Positions 34,370-45,375 of a stretch of DNA of 64,000 nt are shown here, piece after piece. This DNA comes from Hyaloperonospora brassicae (lineage: Eukaryota > Oomycota > Peronosporomycetes > Peronosporales > Peronosporaceae): assembly GCA_947650285.1 (NCBI GenBank), contig CANTFL010001244.1, positions 737,971 through 801,970 on the forward strand, in the 5' to 3' direction. Numbering within the stretch: the first letter of the stretch is position 1; the number at the start of each line of letters is the position of its first letter. Made by a program: the position numbers and the translations under genes. The notes below the pieces were generated by a model, which was not told the origin of the DNA, searched no databases, and saw nothing but the letters and a program-made list of their open reading frames with translations.

Positions 34370-36045
34370 TCATTCGGGTGCGCTGAAAGGCGCGCAATTG
34401 CTCAGACGCTGGTCATTGTCCAATATGGACAAGCTTGACTGTCCAGGCAGCGCATTACGGACCCACACATGACGCTGCGATTCCTCCACCGACAACCGCA
34501 TGCATGCGTCCGGATACAACAACTGCGCGACCAGAGATTTCAGTTCCAGCGAGAAATGCGCCGGGAAAAACCATGCAGGGAAGTCGACCTCGTCCGCCGG
34601 GTCTTCATCGCTGTACTTGGTGTCGTACGACCACTTGCGGAAACGATCGTAGCGACTGCACATGAGCAAGTCTTTTCCAAATGGCATGCTGCCTGCAGTC
34701 AAAGCATACAAGATGATACCGATCGACCACGCATCGGCCTTTGCGCCATCGTACCCTTGGCCAGCGTCCATGAGCACTTCAGGCGCTACGTAGTGGGGGG
34801 ACCCCACGACCGAGCGCAATCGACGAATCGACGGCTGGTCGACCCCATCAGTTCGACTTGCACTCGCGTTCGCATCCTTATCCGTGTACGCAAAGATCGC
34901 CGACAGTCCAAAATCAGCAATTTTCAGCGTCGGGAACTCTTCATTGTCTGCAAGAAGCAAATTCTCGGGCTTGAGGTCGCGGTGGCAAATGCCCGAGTGG
35001 TGGCAAAACGCCACGCCCGATACGAGCTGCCGAAAGTACACACGCGCACTTTCCTCGTCGGTGCCGCAATCCAACTTGATGCGGTCAAATAGCTCACCAC
35101 CGCCAGCGAGCTCGAGCACCAAGAACGTCGTGCATTTACTGTCTTGCACGAGCTCTAGCGCTTCGTCCAGACGCAGCACGTTGTCATGACGTCCTAGCTC
35201 CGACATGTTGGATATCTCACGGTGAATAGACCGTCGGGTGCGGGCAAACTTGATAAACTTCGTTGGAATGCGAGGAATCGTGATCAGTTGGTTCTTCACA
35301 CGCACTTCCTGGTGCAATTCGTCCGCGTCCATCGCTTGCTCTCCAGCCCCTCGCTCGCTGCTTTGACGTAGCTGCTCGCTCCAGATCTCCATGCACTGAG
35401 GCAGTGTCAGCTCTCGCACTTGACCCGTGTAGGGGTCTTCCGACGCCGCGATCGCCTGTTTCGACGTCGGATGGATCAGCCACCACACATTCTCCACGCG
35501 CATCGGAGCCAACGTCGCACCATTCGATCGCACGCGGTACTGCCTTCCGCCATACGTCTGTCGATCCAGCACCGCCAATCGTCCACCACCTTCATCCTCG
35601 GCAGCATCCACTCTTGGCAGCACTGCTACCGGCTTGCCCCGCACCGCCACAAGACATCGCGCGAGCAATGAACTGGGAAACAGCTTGTAGCCAACGGGGT
35701 TCAGTATCTTGATGGCCACATGCTGCTTTGTCCGAGTCGACAACGCTTCATACACTCTACAGCCAACGAAAACCACCACAACAACAACCACAGCCGCAAC
35801 AATATCAGTATCAACAACCACACAAGACGACGTCACCGTTCACCGTTCAATAGCAGCAACAAAAACACTCAAAAGCTCCTCAACTCTCTCTCTCTCTCTC
35901 TTCAACGTACACGCCTGCCGCACCCCCCTCCGAGGTACTCTCCGAGCTCATAGATCAACGCCCCGTCACTGTAAATCGCTTGTCCATCGTAGTGGTCCAC
36001 GTGCCCCGTCGAGCGGTCTCTCGTGCCCCGTCTTTCGTGCCCCAT
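34370..36045 (-). CDS. Ser/Thr protein kinase (CAMK-like) with N-lobe insertion
   Basis: Two exons, about 36045..35913 and 35754..34370, encode about 505 residues. Exon 1 (MGHERRGTRDRST) ends in the glycine loop YELGEYLGGGCGR; exon 2 resumes at YEALSTRTKQHVAIKIL. Both reading frames are clear, but the exact junction is not: the phase-matched GT-AG pair used here shortens the loop by one residue. The kinase core is complete: Lys60 (VAIK), alpha-C Glu224 (HREI), HRDLKPENLL (His302), DFG (325-327), APEVL. About 140 residues are inserted between the Lys and Glu, where about 20 are normal; the insert contains VENVWWLIHPTSKQAIA. The substrate is unknown. The intron contains a CT/GA run at 35885-35901. 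The gene is divergent from the thioredoxin-like gene. Confidence 0.8.
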
Positions 36046-36841
36046 GTTGTCGTTTCGACTGCGTACTTGTGTACCCACTCACTTGCACGTCGCTCGACGG
36101 TACGCGTCGAACGCAACGACCCACTCGCACCGAGTGAGGAGATCGAAGAGTGTCGACAGCAATGCAAAAGCGCGTTTAGGTGCAGCTCACCAGCCGCACG
36201 TCGGCGCATCTCTCTGTCTGTCTGTGCAGAATCATATGTGAGCGTGGAGCAGTCACGTGGGGTGGCGGTCAGCAGTGGTCGCTATGGCCGCTGTGCCCAA
36301 GCGCCGGGTGCAGCCGAACGAAAGTGGAATCAGATGCGGGTAAAAAAGGACCTCGTGAGGCACTCGTTGTCGGCGTCAATGTGTTTTAAACAGCGACAAG
36401 CGCGCGTTTGCTTCTGTCGTGCAACAACTGGACGCGGGTAGGGCTTCATTTGACTCGCCGACGTCCTTTTCGACCAATCCTCGTGCGCACGTGCGCCGGA
36501 ACGCGGAAGACCAGTGCGCAATTGAGCGAATCCCAGGTACGCACTGGCTCTTGCAGTCGCAAACGCGGCTGCAAAACAGCTGTTCTGATAACACGGTTTC
36601 GAGATCGTGGGATAGACCGGTCAGTTGACGCACTCCATGCAGCAGCAGCTCGCGATCGATTGGATGGCTGGTGCACACGCACTGATTGGCTGATCCGACA
36701 TCATCAGATGCGACCTACCCCTGATACGTTCTCAGTCTTCATCTGAGAACGCGAGCCACGCGCACGTCGGATCAGGTCACACTGTCCGCGTGACGATCGC
36801 CAGCTGCAACGTGTGGGGGAGGATCCAGTGACAAAACACTA
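36046..36841. other. Divergent promoter region
   Basis: 796 bp between the kinase (-) and the thioredoxin-like gene (+). No exon or domain is recognised in the short open stretches; both promoters and leaders must lie here. Confidence 0.5.
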
Positions 36842-37315
36842 ATGAAGCTGCTGCTCGAAGGCGTGACGCTCACGGACGCCACCGACAGGACTGTCCAGGG
36901 CGACGCGCTCGGTCAGGACGGCAAAGTGCTCGCGCTGTACTTTGCCGCGAACTGGTGCTCGGACTGCGTGGCGTTCCAACCGGTACTAAACCGGTTTTAT
37001 GACGTGGTTCACGACCAGATGGACGTTGTGTTTGTCAGCTCGGACAAGTCAAGGGCGAGTCAGCGATCGTACTTAAGCGAGATGCCCCGCCAATGGTGGA
37101 TGGTACCGTTTGACGACGAAGAGACGCGGTCGCAGTTGAAGCGCACGTTTGGCGTCTGTGCAAGCGCTGAGGTGGAGACATTGAGTCCAATCACGCGGAA
37201 GAAGGGGATCCCGACGCTCATGGTGATTCGTCCGAATGGGGACATTGTGGACGGGGATGCAGCGGAGACGATTGAGCGGGAGGGTCTGAAGGCTATGGAC
37301 GCGTGGAAAAAGTAG
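36842..37315 (+). CDS. Tryparedoxin/nucleoredoxin-like thioredoxin-fold protein
   Basis: A single exon of 157 residues from the ATG at 36842. Residues 28-60 give VLALYFAANWCSDCVAFQPV, with redox cysteines Cys39 and Cys42 in a WCSDC active site (WCPPC in tryparedoxin, WCGPC in thioredoxin). The WWMVPFDDEETRSQL segment and the cis-proline region KKGIPTLMVI are typical of the nucleoredoxin/tryparedoxin branch. Probable function: disulfide reduction or redox signalling in cytosol or nucleus; no targeting peptide is seen. The family normally continues to about 145-165 residues, so this is full length. Confidence 0.9.
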   Translation: MKLLLEGVTLTDATDRTVQGDALGQDGKVLALYFAANWCSDCVAFQPVLNRFYDVVHDQMDVVFVSSDKSRASQRSYLSEMPRQWWMVPFDDEETRSQLKRTFGVCASAEVETLSPITRKKGIPTLMVIRPNGDIVDGDAAETIEREGLKAMDAWKK

Positions 37316-38114
37316 GCGGGTGGACGGAGACGGCAGACAGACAGCTACTGGGTGGGCGATCTTCGGAGGTGCTGCTGAGACGACGACAGGTGGATCCGGT
37401 GGGACGGAGTGGAGGCAGTCTGAGGTTGTTGGATTGGATTGGATCGATTCGGTAGTGTGTGTGGATGGATGCAATGTGCAGCTTTTGCTTTGTGTCTCAG
37501 TGGAGAGTTGATACGATGTTGCAGCTGTGTTGAGCTCCCCTCTGGCCATCATGACAGCGTCGTTGTTGTCTTGACGTGCTGCATTTTGCCTTGCAGTGGT
37601 CTCGACGGTGCGAGTCTAGGTCGCAACAACCGCTTCAAAAGGGCTTCGACGATGCGAAGCCTAAACGTGATGGGATCGATCGCTGCAAGAACGAGTGCGT
37701 TGATGCAGCAACGAACCGTCATCACTCTATGGCTTGGACATGCTTGTAAGAGACCAGAGTGACCGCACTGTCGTCACGCACGAGGAAGTGCGCTGATGAG
37801 CTGCGTCCACATGTGTAGCAACACGTTTCGTCGCTGTCTGACTGCAGCCGTTTGCGTACATGGCTTCAATCGGATACAGACGCAAGACACGTGCACCATG
37901 CAGCGACACCAGCAACACTGACCCGCGTACCCAAGCAACTCGAGCTCGAACACAAGTGACTCAACTGCCACAACCAGCACGAACGAGTGCATTACTCTTC
38001 CACTGAACGCAGCAGCAACCGCTGCACGAGCACAAAAGACCACACAGCAGCGCGCGACCACGTCCGTGGGATTTCGCCACAGTTCTCACCTACAGTACAA
38101 TTCTCAACGGGCTC
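37316..38114. other. Convergent intergenic region, no gene seen
   Basis: 800 bp between the 3' ends of the thioredoxin-like gene and the 241-residue gene. Only short unrelated open stretches are present. Confidence 0.5.
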
Positions 38115-38840
38115 TCACGCATCGACAGCAATCACGGCCACATTCGCCGCTTCAGTGTACAGGCAGTTGCCCAGTTCCTCCAACACGTCGCGACTGATCC
38201 GATTCTGTCCAGCAGCAACGAGCATCTCATTGTACAGTGCGTTGCCCAGCACGGCAAACATACTGGCAGTGAACCCTTGCGGCATGGCCTGGTCGTCTTT
38301 CGTATCGTCCACAGTCGCCAACGTCTGCACGTCGCGCAAGACGACACCCGACGGCAGTCGCGTCGCCTGCAAGAGCGACCGCAGTCCGTCGTCGCGTCTG
38401 CGTTGTCGCGTCGTCGCGTCCGCCTGCGGTCTCTGTAGCCGCGCACTTGGCCAGCCACCGTCTTTTTCCACCGGCAGTTCCTTCGAGAGCGCTTGGAACA
38501 GCCCATAGAGCGTCTGCAGTCGTTTCCAGACCTCTGCTGCCCGGCGGTCTTCGTCCATCGACAGTTTGGCCACGTGCTCAGTGGTCCGCTTCGTCGGCTG
38601 AGGCTCCAGGGCCGCAATCAGCGGCTGCACATCCGAGAAATCGTCCAGACGCTGTCGAAACGAGTCGCGCGCGGACGCGTCGTCCCGGAGACTCGTGTAG
38701 GCGACGCTGAGACTCGCACCGAGAGAGCCACCGCCGTCTCCTTCGTCTTCGCTGTCGGAGGGCGACAGCGCACTGCCATTGTCGTGGCCTGTGGGCGCCG
38801 GCAGATGCAGTCGCGTGCGCTGAACCGCGCGGCGCAACAT
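38115..38840 (-). CDS. Hypothetical protein, 241 residues
   Basis: A single exon from the ATG at 38840 (MLRRAVQRTRLHLPAPTG). The frame stays open further upstream only through the GA tract at 39005-39076, so that extension is not used. The first 20 residues are basic without acids and could be a mitochondrial presequence. An acidic Ser/Gly stretch (SDSEDEGDGGGS) follows, then a mostly helical body with WKRLQTLYGLFQALSKEL and a conserved-looking C-terminal helix FTASMFAVLGNALYNEML. I recognise no family. Coding is supported by length, the ATG, the helical pattern and the antisense frames being poorer. Confidence 0.6.
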   Translation of the reverse strand: MLRRAVQRTRLHLPAPTGHDNGSALSPSDSEDEGDGGGSLGASLSVAYTSLRDDASARDSFRQRLDDFSDVQPLIAALEPQPTKRTTEHVAKLSMDEDRRAAEVWKRLQTLYGLFQALSKELPVEKDGGWPSARLQRPQADATTRQRRRDDGLRSLLQATRLPSGVVLRDVQTLATVDDTKDDQAMPQGFTASMFAVLGNALYNEMLVAAGQNRISRDVLEELGNCLYTEAANVAVIAVDA

Positions 38841-39001
38841 GGCGCAGCTGCTTTCGCAGCAGTTTGAAGAGTGAGTGACGTGGGGGGAGAGGGACGACAG
38901 GGAGCGGGAAGAGGAGGGGGGACGAGCGGAGAGGAGGGGGGAGAGAATGCATGCGAATGGGCTCTGAGAGAGAAGACCCCCTTTGACTTGTCGTATAAGA
39001 G

Positions 39002-39004
<3 letters not shown>

Positions 39005-39076
<72 letters not shown>
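39005..39076. repeat. GA microsatellite, about 36 units
   Basis: An almost pure GA run 165 bp upstream of the start of the minus-strand 241-residue gene, whose coding strand therefore reads CT. Confidence 0.95.
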
Positions 39077-39083
<7 letters not shown>

Positions 39084-40515
39084 CTGTTGAGGAGGAAGTG
39101 GGTGGAAAGTGGTGGATGGATGTGACTGTCGAGGAAGTTGCACCAGTTGTTTCTCTCTCCTCCCGTCACCTGCGACTGTATTGTGTTACGCGGCAGACAC
39201 AACAACAACAACAACAACAACAACTGTGTGTGTATTTATTTGTGTGTGTGTGTGTGTGTGTGTGTCTCTCTCTCTCTCTCTCTCTCTCGTGGCCGTGTGC
39301 TTTGTGACTCGGATGTCAGTTGCTGCCGAGACGAGCGAGTGAGAAGAGACAGCGATGGGATCCACGCAACGCTGAGACGCCCCCGACAACCAGACGATCG
39401 CACACGGGCTGCAGTGGCCGCCCTCCATCACCCGATTGCACCTTCAGACGCGGCCGTCGCAATCCACACACAGACGACAGCAACAGCAGTCGTTGCTGTT
39501 GTCGTTGGGTGACGACTGCCGCCGTCAACAACAGGCGGTGCGCGTGAGTCGCCGCTCAATACGGGCGGAGCGACTGCCGTCCCACCAGCTGCAAGAGACG
39601 CTGCTGCACTTGCTACTCACCGGACCGCTTCGTTCGCTCAGTCTGTCGATCTACACAGCAGATCGCGCTTCTCGACCAGAGATGTACGTCTGCAAAGGAT
39701 CGCGGGAGATCGACTTTACGTGCCCACGTGTCGGCCGCGAGCACTGAGGCCGCTCGGCGCCATCGCTTCCGCCGGGTTCCCGTCGCCAACGCCGTTGACA
39801 AACAGACTGCGACCGGTTGACGGCAGTCGCTGACCGCGCGACAGTCGTCAACGAAAAGCGCTACGACCGCTCACTGTCTGCAAAGCAGTCGATCCACAGG
39901 ACAACGACGACGACGGATCGACTGCTCCAGAGCGACCGGTGGGAGTCCGGTAGTGCATCTGCTGTGCTGTGCCCCACGAGGCCCATGTACGGGCTCTGTC
40001 CCTGGACCCGCTCGACGTGGCGGCTCGTTTCTGCAGTGCGCGACGAGCCTTTCGCGACTGTTGGATCGTTTCAGGCGTTTTATCATTAAGATGTGGCGCG
40101 GCAGTAGCAGTGGCAGATGGGCAGCAGCGACTGCTGTTTGGTCGAAACCTGTGCGTTGGCGAGCGGAGCGCCGTTTGCTGCTCCGTCGTCGCGCGTTGCG
40201 CTTTCTCTCTCTCTCTCTGTGCGCTTTTAATGGACAGCTCGTCATCGATAGGCAAAGCGCGTGGAGAGATCGCTCTCGACCGACTCCAGCGGTCGACTTT
40301 CTCTCTCTCTCTCTCTCTCTCTCTTCTCGTCGACAGGTTCGCCACTTTCGAGTTCGGTCGTTACAGCCGCACGCGCTACTGCGACGACGAGCGTCGCGAC
40401 GGCCGCGTCGACCACAAGCGCTGCCACAGACACAGGCGCTGCACTGCGCGTGAGCCCTTCGACACCGTTTTCCAAGCGTTTCCTGCCGTCGATCGTCCCC
40501 CTCAGTCTGTCTGTC

Positions 40516-40560
40516 TGTCTTTCTCTCCTCCTCCTCCTCCTCCTCCTCCTCCTCCTCCTC
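40516..40560. repeat. TCC trinucleotide run before ankyrin-FYVE gene
   Basis: About 14 TCC units, preceded by a short GTCT run, lie roughly 240 bp upstream of the ATG of the ankyrin-FYVE gene. It makes a poly-proline frame that is not believed to be translated. Confidence 0.85.
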
Positions 40561-40800
40561 TTCCCTCTCTTCGTCTCCTCTCTATAAACAACGGACCTGC
40601 AGACAACAGACCACAGACACAGAGACAGACACAGTCAGTCAGTCAGTCCGTCACTCAATCGACCGACACGACCCGTTCTCCCCCCCCCCACTGAGCGCCT
40701 TCGACTCCTCTCGTCGCGTCCCACTCGCTCCAGTCCGTCCGTCAGCCAGCGACTCTCTCGCTCGTCCCATTCCGTCGTTTGCCGTGTACAGCGCACTCCG

Positions 40801-43083
40801 ATGAGCAGAAGCGCCGGCACGTCCGAAGCCATTCGATTGGCGCAGGCGTCCGACTGGAAGGGTCTGCAGCGACTGCTGGAGCGCGATCCGACTGCAGCTA
40901 CGCACTGTGGGGACCACGGGATGCTGCCGCTCCACTGGGTCTGCACCGTGCGCCACGTGCCGCTGTCGCTCCTTGCGAAGCTGCTACAGGCGCACCCCGC
41001 GGGCGTCCAGACGAAGAACGACGGCCACTTGTTGCCGCTCCAGATCGCTATCCGCACAGGCGTTCCCGCTGCGTGTCTTCGCAAGTTGGTACGGGCGTAC
41101 CCAGAGGCGGTGAGCGAGCGGATGCCGGACGGATCGACGGCGCTGGAGATGGCCGAAGCCAATGGACTCGAAGCGGATAAGCTGAAGGTGCTCTACCGAG
41201 CGCGCGACCGGAGCAGTAGTGCTCAGCAAGTGCAGCAGCCGACTGAAGCTGGGGACGACAGCGACGTGAAGGAGCGCGAGAGCGACTTGGGGCGAGTGAT
41301 GAGCGGTGGACAGGAGGAGGAGGAGGAAGAACAAGAAGGAGAAGAAGAAGAAGTGTCCCGTGTGGCACGAGGGACTGACGAAGGGGACGACAGGGAGGGG
41401 AACGACTGGACCGATGGTGCGGGACCGGACCCGTTCGTGGGGAACGTCAGCTTTGACGGGTTTCTGGATGACGGGGACGACGACGGAGAGTCGGATATGG
41501 CCGAGGAGAGGTCGACTCTGGAGCCGGGAGACAGTGTCAGTATGATGAGTGAACAGTCATTGAGCGACATGGACGCACTGGACGAGGCGCCACCTGATCA
41601 GCTGGTGTCGCCTTCGTCGATCAGCGTGGGCAGTCGAGACGATCTGGGGACTTCTCATAGCCCTCGCTCCTCGTGTGATGCCACGCAGGGTACTCGTCGT
41701 GGGCTGTCGTCACGAGGCTTTCAGGACTGGACCCAGCAGCCATCGCGCTTGCAGCAGCGGCACACGACCTCGTCGTTGGCTGGCCAGCTACGTGGCAATG
41801 GCGCAGTCACGGAGCGTGGGCAGCGCATCATCGCCTTAGCGATGGCAGTCAACGGGGATGGGCGCAACACGCGAGCAGAAGAGGACGAAGCAGCACCGCG
41901 TCGGGGCCACGGTCGGCACTCGTCGCTCCCTGTCATGCTCCATCACGAATATGCCCGACAGAACGCATGCGCTGGCTTCCACGACGAGGCAGATGACATT
42001 GACGAACTTGTTGTTGGCAAAGACAACGGGTCTCCTCGTGACAGTATCAGCCCAGGAGGAGGTGTCGTCTGTGCTCAAGTGAACCTGCACGACCGGCTTT
42101 TTCACTCTGTCCGCGACTTCCCTCGACGATCCATCACGCGTACTGGATCGCAGAGAAGCTCGCCACCGTTCTTCCGATCGTCACGCGGTCGTGCATCCCA
42201 CGAGTCGAACATTGATCAGCGTCACGCGGACCTTCGACCGGAGTGGAAGCATGACGATGAGTGCTCGATCTGTCGTGCCAGCTTTGGCATGTTCAAGCAC
42301 CGCCACCACTGCCGCAATTGTGGCAAATCCATCTGCAGTCAACACAGCGCCGACAAGAAGATATCAATCGAAGCCAAGGGCTTCACTGTCCCGCAGCGTG
42401 TGTGTGTCACTTGCTACGCAATGATCGCCCACAGCCGGTCACGTAAGCACGACCTCGAGGTCGCCGAGAACGACCGAGACGACTCGGTACATGGTCCGTG
42501 TTCACATCAGCACGTTGCATTGGGAGCTGGTGACGACGACCGCAACGGCGTTCGAAGTGAAGCCCCGTTTCCGTCTGCAACAGCTCCGGTACCTGGTCGA
42601 GGGTTTGCCCGCGAAGGTTCACAGAGCCCTACTGTGAGCAATGGAAGTCTCGATGCCTCTCCTGTCACTGGCAGTCAATGGAGCTTTCCAAAGTCAGGTG
42701 TCCTCGCTGCAGGTGAAGCGACGGATGGAGCTAGCGAACGGGTTACTCCATTGACTCACGCACATCGACTGAATGGATCGTCACCGCTGTCCGCCTCATC
42801 GTTTTCTTCGTCATCCGCTGTCCACGAGCTGCGCGGTTTGCTGGCGTCGCAACAGAAGCAGATCCAGCAGCTCGCGCAGAGCAACTTGCGGATGCAGCAG
42901 CAGCTGCTCGAACGAGACCACTTCAAGACCGAGACAATGCAATTCATCAACCAGCTCATGACCCGCGTAGCGATACTGGAGTTGCAGACCGAGTGCAGTC
43001 TTCGGATGCACAAACGTCGCAGTGCTGAAACGGGCGAAAGCGAAGACGACGAGGAGTTTCCGCACGACGAGGCCGGGCAATGA
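40801..43083 (+). CDS. Ankyrin-repeat and FYVE zinc finger protein
   Basis: A single exon of 760 residues from the ATG at 40801. The first 125 residues contain ankyrin-like helices (EAIRLAQASDWKGLQRLL, LPLHWVCT, LPLQIAI, TALEMAEANG). A long acidic, serine-rich linker follows. Residues about 480-543 are a complete FYVE finger: the WxxD box (EWKHDDEC), paired CxxC cysteines, the basic RHRHHCRNCGKSIC patch and the closing RVCVTCY. FYVE domains bind phosphatidylinositol 3-phosphate on endosomes. The C-terminus (about 675-735) is a Gln-rich coiled coil (LLASQQKQIQQLAQSNLRMQ), as often needed for dimeric FYVE binding. The likely role is an endosomal adaptor. Oomycetes have many FYVE proteins with unusual partners; the ligand of the ankyrin part is unknown. 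Confidence 0.92.
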   Translation: MSRSAGTSEAIRLAQASDWKGLQRLLERDPTAATHCGDHGMLPLHWVCTVRHVPLSLLAKLLQAHPAGVQTKNDGHLLPLQIAIRTGVPAACLRKLVRAYPEAVSERMPDGSTALEMAEANGLEADKLKVLYRARDRSSSAQQVQQPTEAGDDSDVKERESDLGRVMSGGQEEEEEEQEGEEEEVSRVARGTDEGDDREGNDWTDGAGPDPFVGNVSFDGFLDDGDDDGESDMAEERSTLEPGDSVSMMSEQSLSDMDALDEAPPDQLVSPSSISVGSRDDLGTSHSPRSSCDATQGTRRGLSSRGFQDWTQQPSRLQQRHTTSSLAGQLRGNGAVTERGQRIIALAMAVNGDGRNTRAEEDEAAPRRGHGRHSSLPVMLHHEYARQNACAGFHDEADDIDELVVGKDNGSPRDSISPGGGVVCAQVNLHDRLFHSVRDFPRRSITRTGSQRSSPPFFRSSRGRASHESNIDQRHADLRPEWKHDDECSICRASFGMFKHRHHCRNCGKSICSQHSADKKISIEAKGFTVPQRVCVTCYAMIAHSRSRKHDLEVAENDRDDSVHGPCSHQHVALGAGDDDRNGVRSEAPFPSATAPVPGRGFAREGSQSPTVSNGSLDASPVTGSQWSFPKSGVLAAGEATDGASERVTPLTHAHRLNGSSPLSASSFSSSSAVHELRGLLASQQKQIQQLAQSNLRMQQQLLERDHFKTETMQFINQLMTRVAILELQTECSLRMHKRRSAETGESEDDEEFPHDEAGQ

Positions 43084-43532
43084 TCCGGGAATTCGAGTCG
43101 CTGAACTCGCAGTATCTCGAGCCAGTCGAGACAGATAACTCGAAGCCATAACGAACCACAAGAACACCGCACCTTCTTGTACCGCTACAATTTTAAACTG
43201 TATGAATACGACAACCACTTTGGATGATGATGACTTGCATGTGAGCCCGTGGTCAGTTGACGCGCCACACCTTTTTCGTACTCACCTCTCACTCGGACCA
43301 GCTATGAAAACGTACTGAAATAACCACACCACAGCGTTTATTTTAGCCAAAGCAAAGACGAAAGAGATAAAACTGCGGCATCTCTTGGATCAAACAACAT
43401 CGCAGCCTTTTCCTTTTATCTCGTCCGGTGGATGATCCGGCAGCAACACTGTAGCGCGACTACGCTAACTCCCGCTTCTTGTCGCAGACTCCAGCGCATC
43501 TGCATCCGCGTCAGGCGTTCCTTGATCCTGTC
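43084..43532. other. Convergent intergenic region
   Basis: 450 bp between the ankyrin-FYVE stop and the stop of the small minus-strand gene. No motif is seen; it presumably holds both 3' ends. Confidence 0.5.
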
Positions 43533-43739
43533 TTAGTGCTTGTCCTGGTCGTTGCCGCTCGAGACGGCGTCGTGCGTCGCGTGCTCTTTGCCATGGGACG
43601 ACGGGCCTGACGTGACGGCGTCCACGACGAGGTACACGCCGAAGATGGCAGAGGCCAAGCCGAGACCGGTGAAGGGTTTCTTGGCGCAGTTGGCGATGAA
43701 GGGGTGGCTGCGCCAGGCGTCTTGATGCGCGAGGACCAT
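43533..43739 (-). CDS. NDUFB3: Probable complex I subunit NDUFB3 (B12)
   Basis: A single exon of 68 residues from the ATG at 43739 (MVLAHQDAWRSHPFI). The DAWRSHP start followed by one membrane helix (TGLGLASAIFGVYLVVDAV) and a short His/Lys-rich tail is the pattern of the mitochondrial NADH dehydrogenase B12 subunit, a small single-pass accessory protein of the membrane arm. The family usually has 60-100 residues. The assignment rests on this short pattern and could be another small single-helix mitochondrial protein. The start is 302 bp from divergent ZMAT2. Confidence 0.6.
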   Translation of the reverse strand: MVLAHQDAWRSHPFIANCAKKPFTGLGLASAIFGVYLVVDAVTSGPSSHGKEHATHDAVSSGNDQDKH

Positions 43740-44041
43740 TGTCGGATATTATCTCGATTCTTTCCAGGCGGGCGGCGTGGCGACGATGCAATGAATTCTG
43801 AGGCGGGTAAGGCGCACAGTGAATGCGTTGAGCACAAAGTTGCTCCATCAGTCACCCAGCTGGCCAGTTGGTTGAGTCAATGTTGCTTATCGGCAACTGC
43901 AGCTCACTCGTTTCTAAACGCGCCTGCATTCCGTTTCCATGCAGCAGCCGGTCGATCGGTACCAGCATAGCGGTACGCACGATAGAAATCGCGCGCGTCA
44001 CAGACTGCACGACTGACAAGCGTGTGCAACAACTGGACACC

Positions 44042-45149
44042 ATGCAGGACAAGACACCGGCGCGGAAGGGCGCAGGCGTGGCCAATGTCGTGCGGCAGAC
44101 GTGGGACCGCGCGCACTACGAGCAGCTCGCCAAGCTCCGTGCCGACGGTCAATTGGAAAAAGAAGAGGTGCGTCTATGTGTGTGCGCGTCGCTTGTTTCT
44201 ATCATCTCGGACTCGTGCACGTGCTATACGCGTGCGGTATACACTGACGGACGGACGGACTGACTGACTGACTATTCACTGTTTACTGTAGCCAAAGAAT
44301 GTGATTACGTCCTCGAAGGAGGAGTTCCAGTCAGCAAGCGAAGGAGCTGCAGGGCCGGCAGGGTCAGCACGTGCGTTTCTAAAGGCTCGGAGTTCCAAGA
44401 TCTCGCTCGAGAATAGTATCGGTACCGTCAAAGTGGTCAAGTCGGACGACGTAAGCAAGAGCAGCGGCTACTACTGCGAGGTCTGTGAGTGCAGTCTCAA
44501 GGACTCGGTGGCCTACCTGGACCACATCAATGGCAAAAAACGTACAGTATCGCTCAAGTCCAAGTGCTTGTCGTTTGTTATTGATGATGTGATGTACTTG
44601 ACTATCGGTACTAAGTGTTGCAATGATGCTGGTGCTGTGTTGTTTTGTACGTGGTTTGACTGTACGTGCATGCAGATTTGCGCAAGCTCGGGTACAGCAT
44701 GCGCGTGGAGCGGTCGACGGTAGACCAAGTGAAAAATCGACTACAGAGCGCGTCGAAACGCAAGTGGGACCCTGTGATGACCAAGAAGTTGGATGCTATG
44801 GAAGGTGCGTGTTATGGTCCGAGACGTCTTTGATGTAGGAGTGGTGCGCGATGGTTCGGTCGATGCTCATTGACGATGGACTTGTGGTACATGCACACTG
44901 TGATGGACATCGGAATGCAACCAAACAGATTACGAGAAGCGATTGAAGGCAGTAGAGGAAGAAGAAGCTCGAGTCAAGCGACGGAAGAGCGAGCAGAAGA
45001 AGGCAAAGAAGCTGGGGAAACTGGTACCTCACTCTAGCCAGGAAGGCACTGATGCTGCAGGTAAGAAGGAAGTTGCGGACGAAGGTCCTGACGCTGAAGT
45101 GATGGCAATGATGGGCTTTGGCGGGTTCGGCGGCTCGAGCAAATCGTGA
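44042..45149 (+). CDS. ZMAT2: ZMAT2/Snu23 U4/U6.U5 tri-snRNP zinc finger protein
   Basis: Four exons, 44042..44167, 44292..44541, 44676..44804 and 44929..45149, join in phase to 241 residues. Introns of 124-134 bp start GTGCGT, GTACAG, GTGCGT and end in TAG or CAG. The exon 2/3 join rebuilds the last zinc ligand His126. Residues 102-126 form the matrin-type C2H2 finger (YYCEVCECSLKDS, LDHINGKKH; Cys104, Cys107, His120, His126), followed by GYSMRVERSTVDQVKNRL, nearly diagnostic for ZMAT2/Snu23. The last part is a Lys/Glu helix and a Gly-rich end (MMGFGGFGGSSKS). The protein joins the spliceosome before activation and contacts U6/5' splice site. It is followed 226 bp later by an RBM5-like gene on the same strand. 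Confidence 0.95.
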
Positions 45150-45375
45150 ACAGTGCATGCACTAACAATAACAATCGCAACCAAACGCTAGGACTTTAGA
45201 GGAGAGCTGTATACATGTATACGAATAGCTGCAGATCGGTCGTGTATAAAATCTCAGAGAACATGGACCAGTGCAGTATTGTCGACCTATCACATGTTGT
45301 GATTGGCTGAAATGGACAGCCCGTTCATTCGTTGCGGAAGGCCACATATGCATCGGCCGCAGCACTGACTGACCT

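Larger units (their letters stand above)
38841..40800. other. Divergent intergenic region with microsatellites
   Basis: Nearly 2 kb between the hypothetical protein (-) and the ankyrin-FYVE gene (+). Contains a GA run (39005-39076), an ACA run (39199-39222), a GT-then-CT run (39240-39288), CT runs (40203-40220, 40301-40324) and a TCC run (40516-40560). Open frames of up to 241 codons exist on the plus strand but pass through these repeats and show no domain; an untranslated leader exon of the FYVE gene is possible. Confidence 0.5.

Noticed and set aside
39969..40694. 241-codon plus-strand open frame before the ankyrin-FYVE gene
   Set aside because: Crosses CT and TCC microsatellites that give Ser-Leu and poly-Pro runs; no domain seen. 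More likely leader or promoter.
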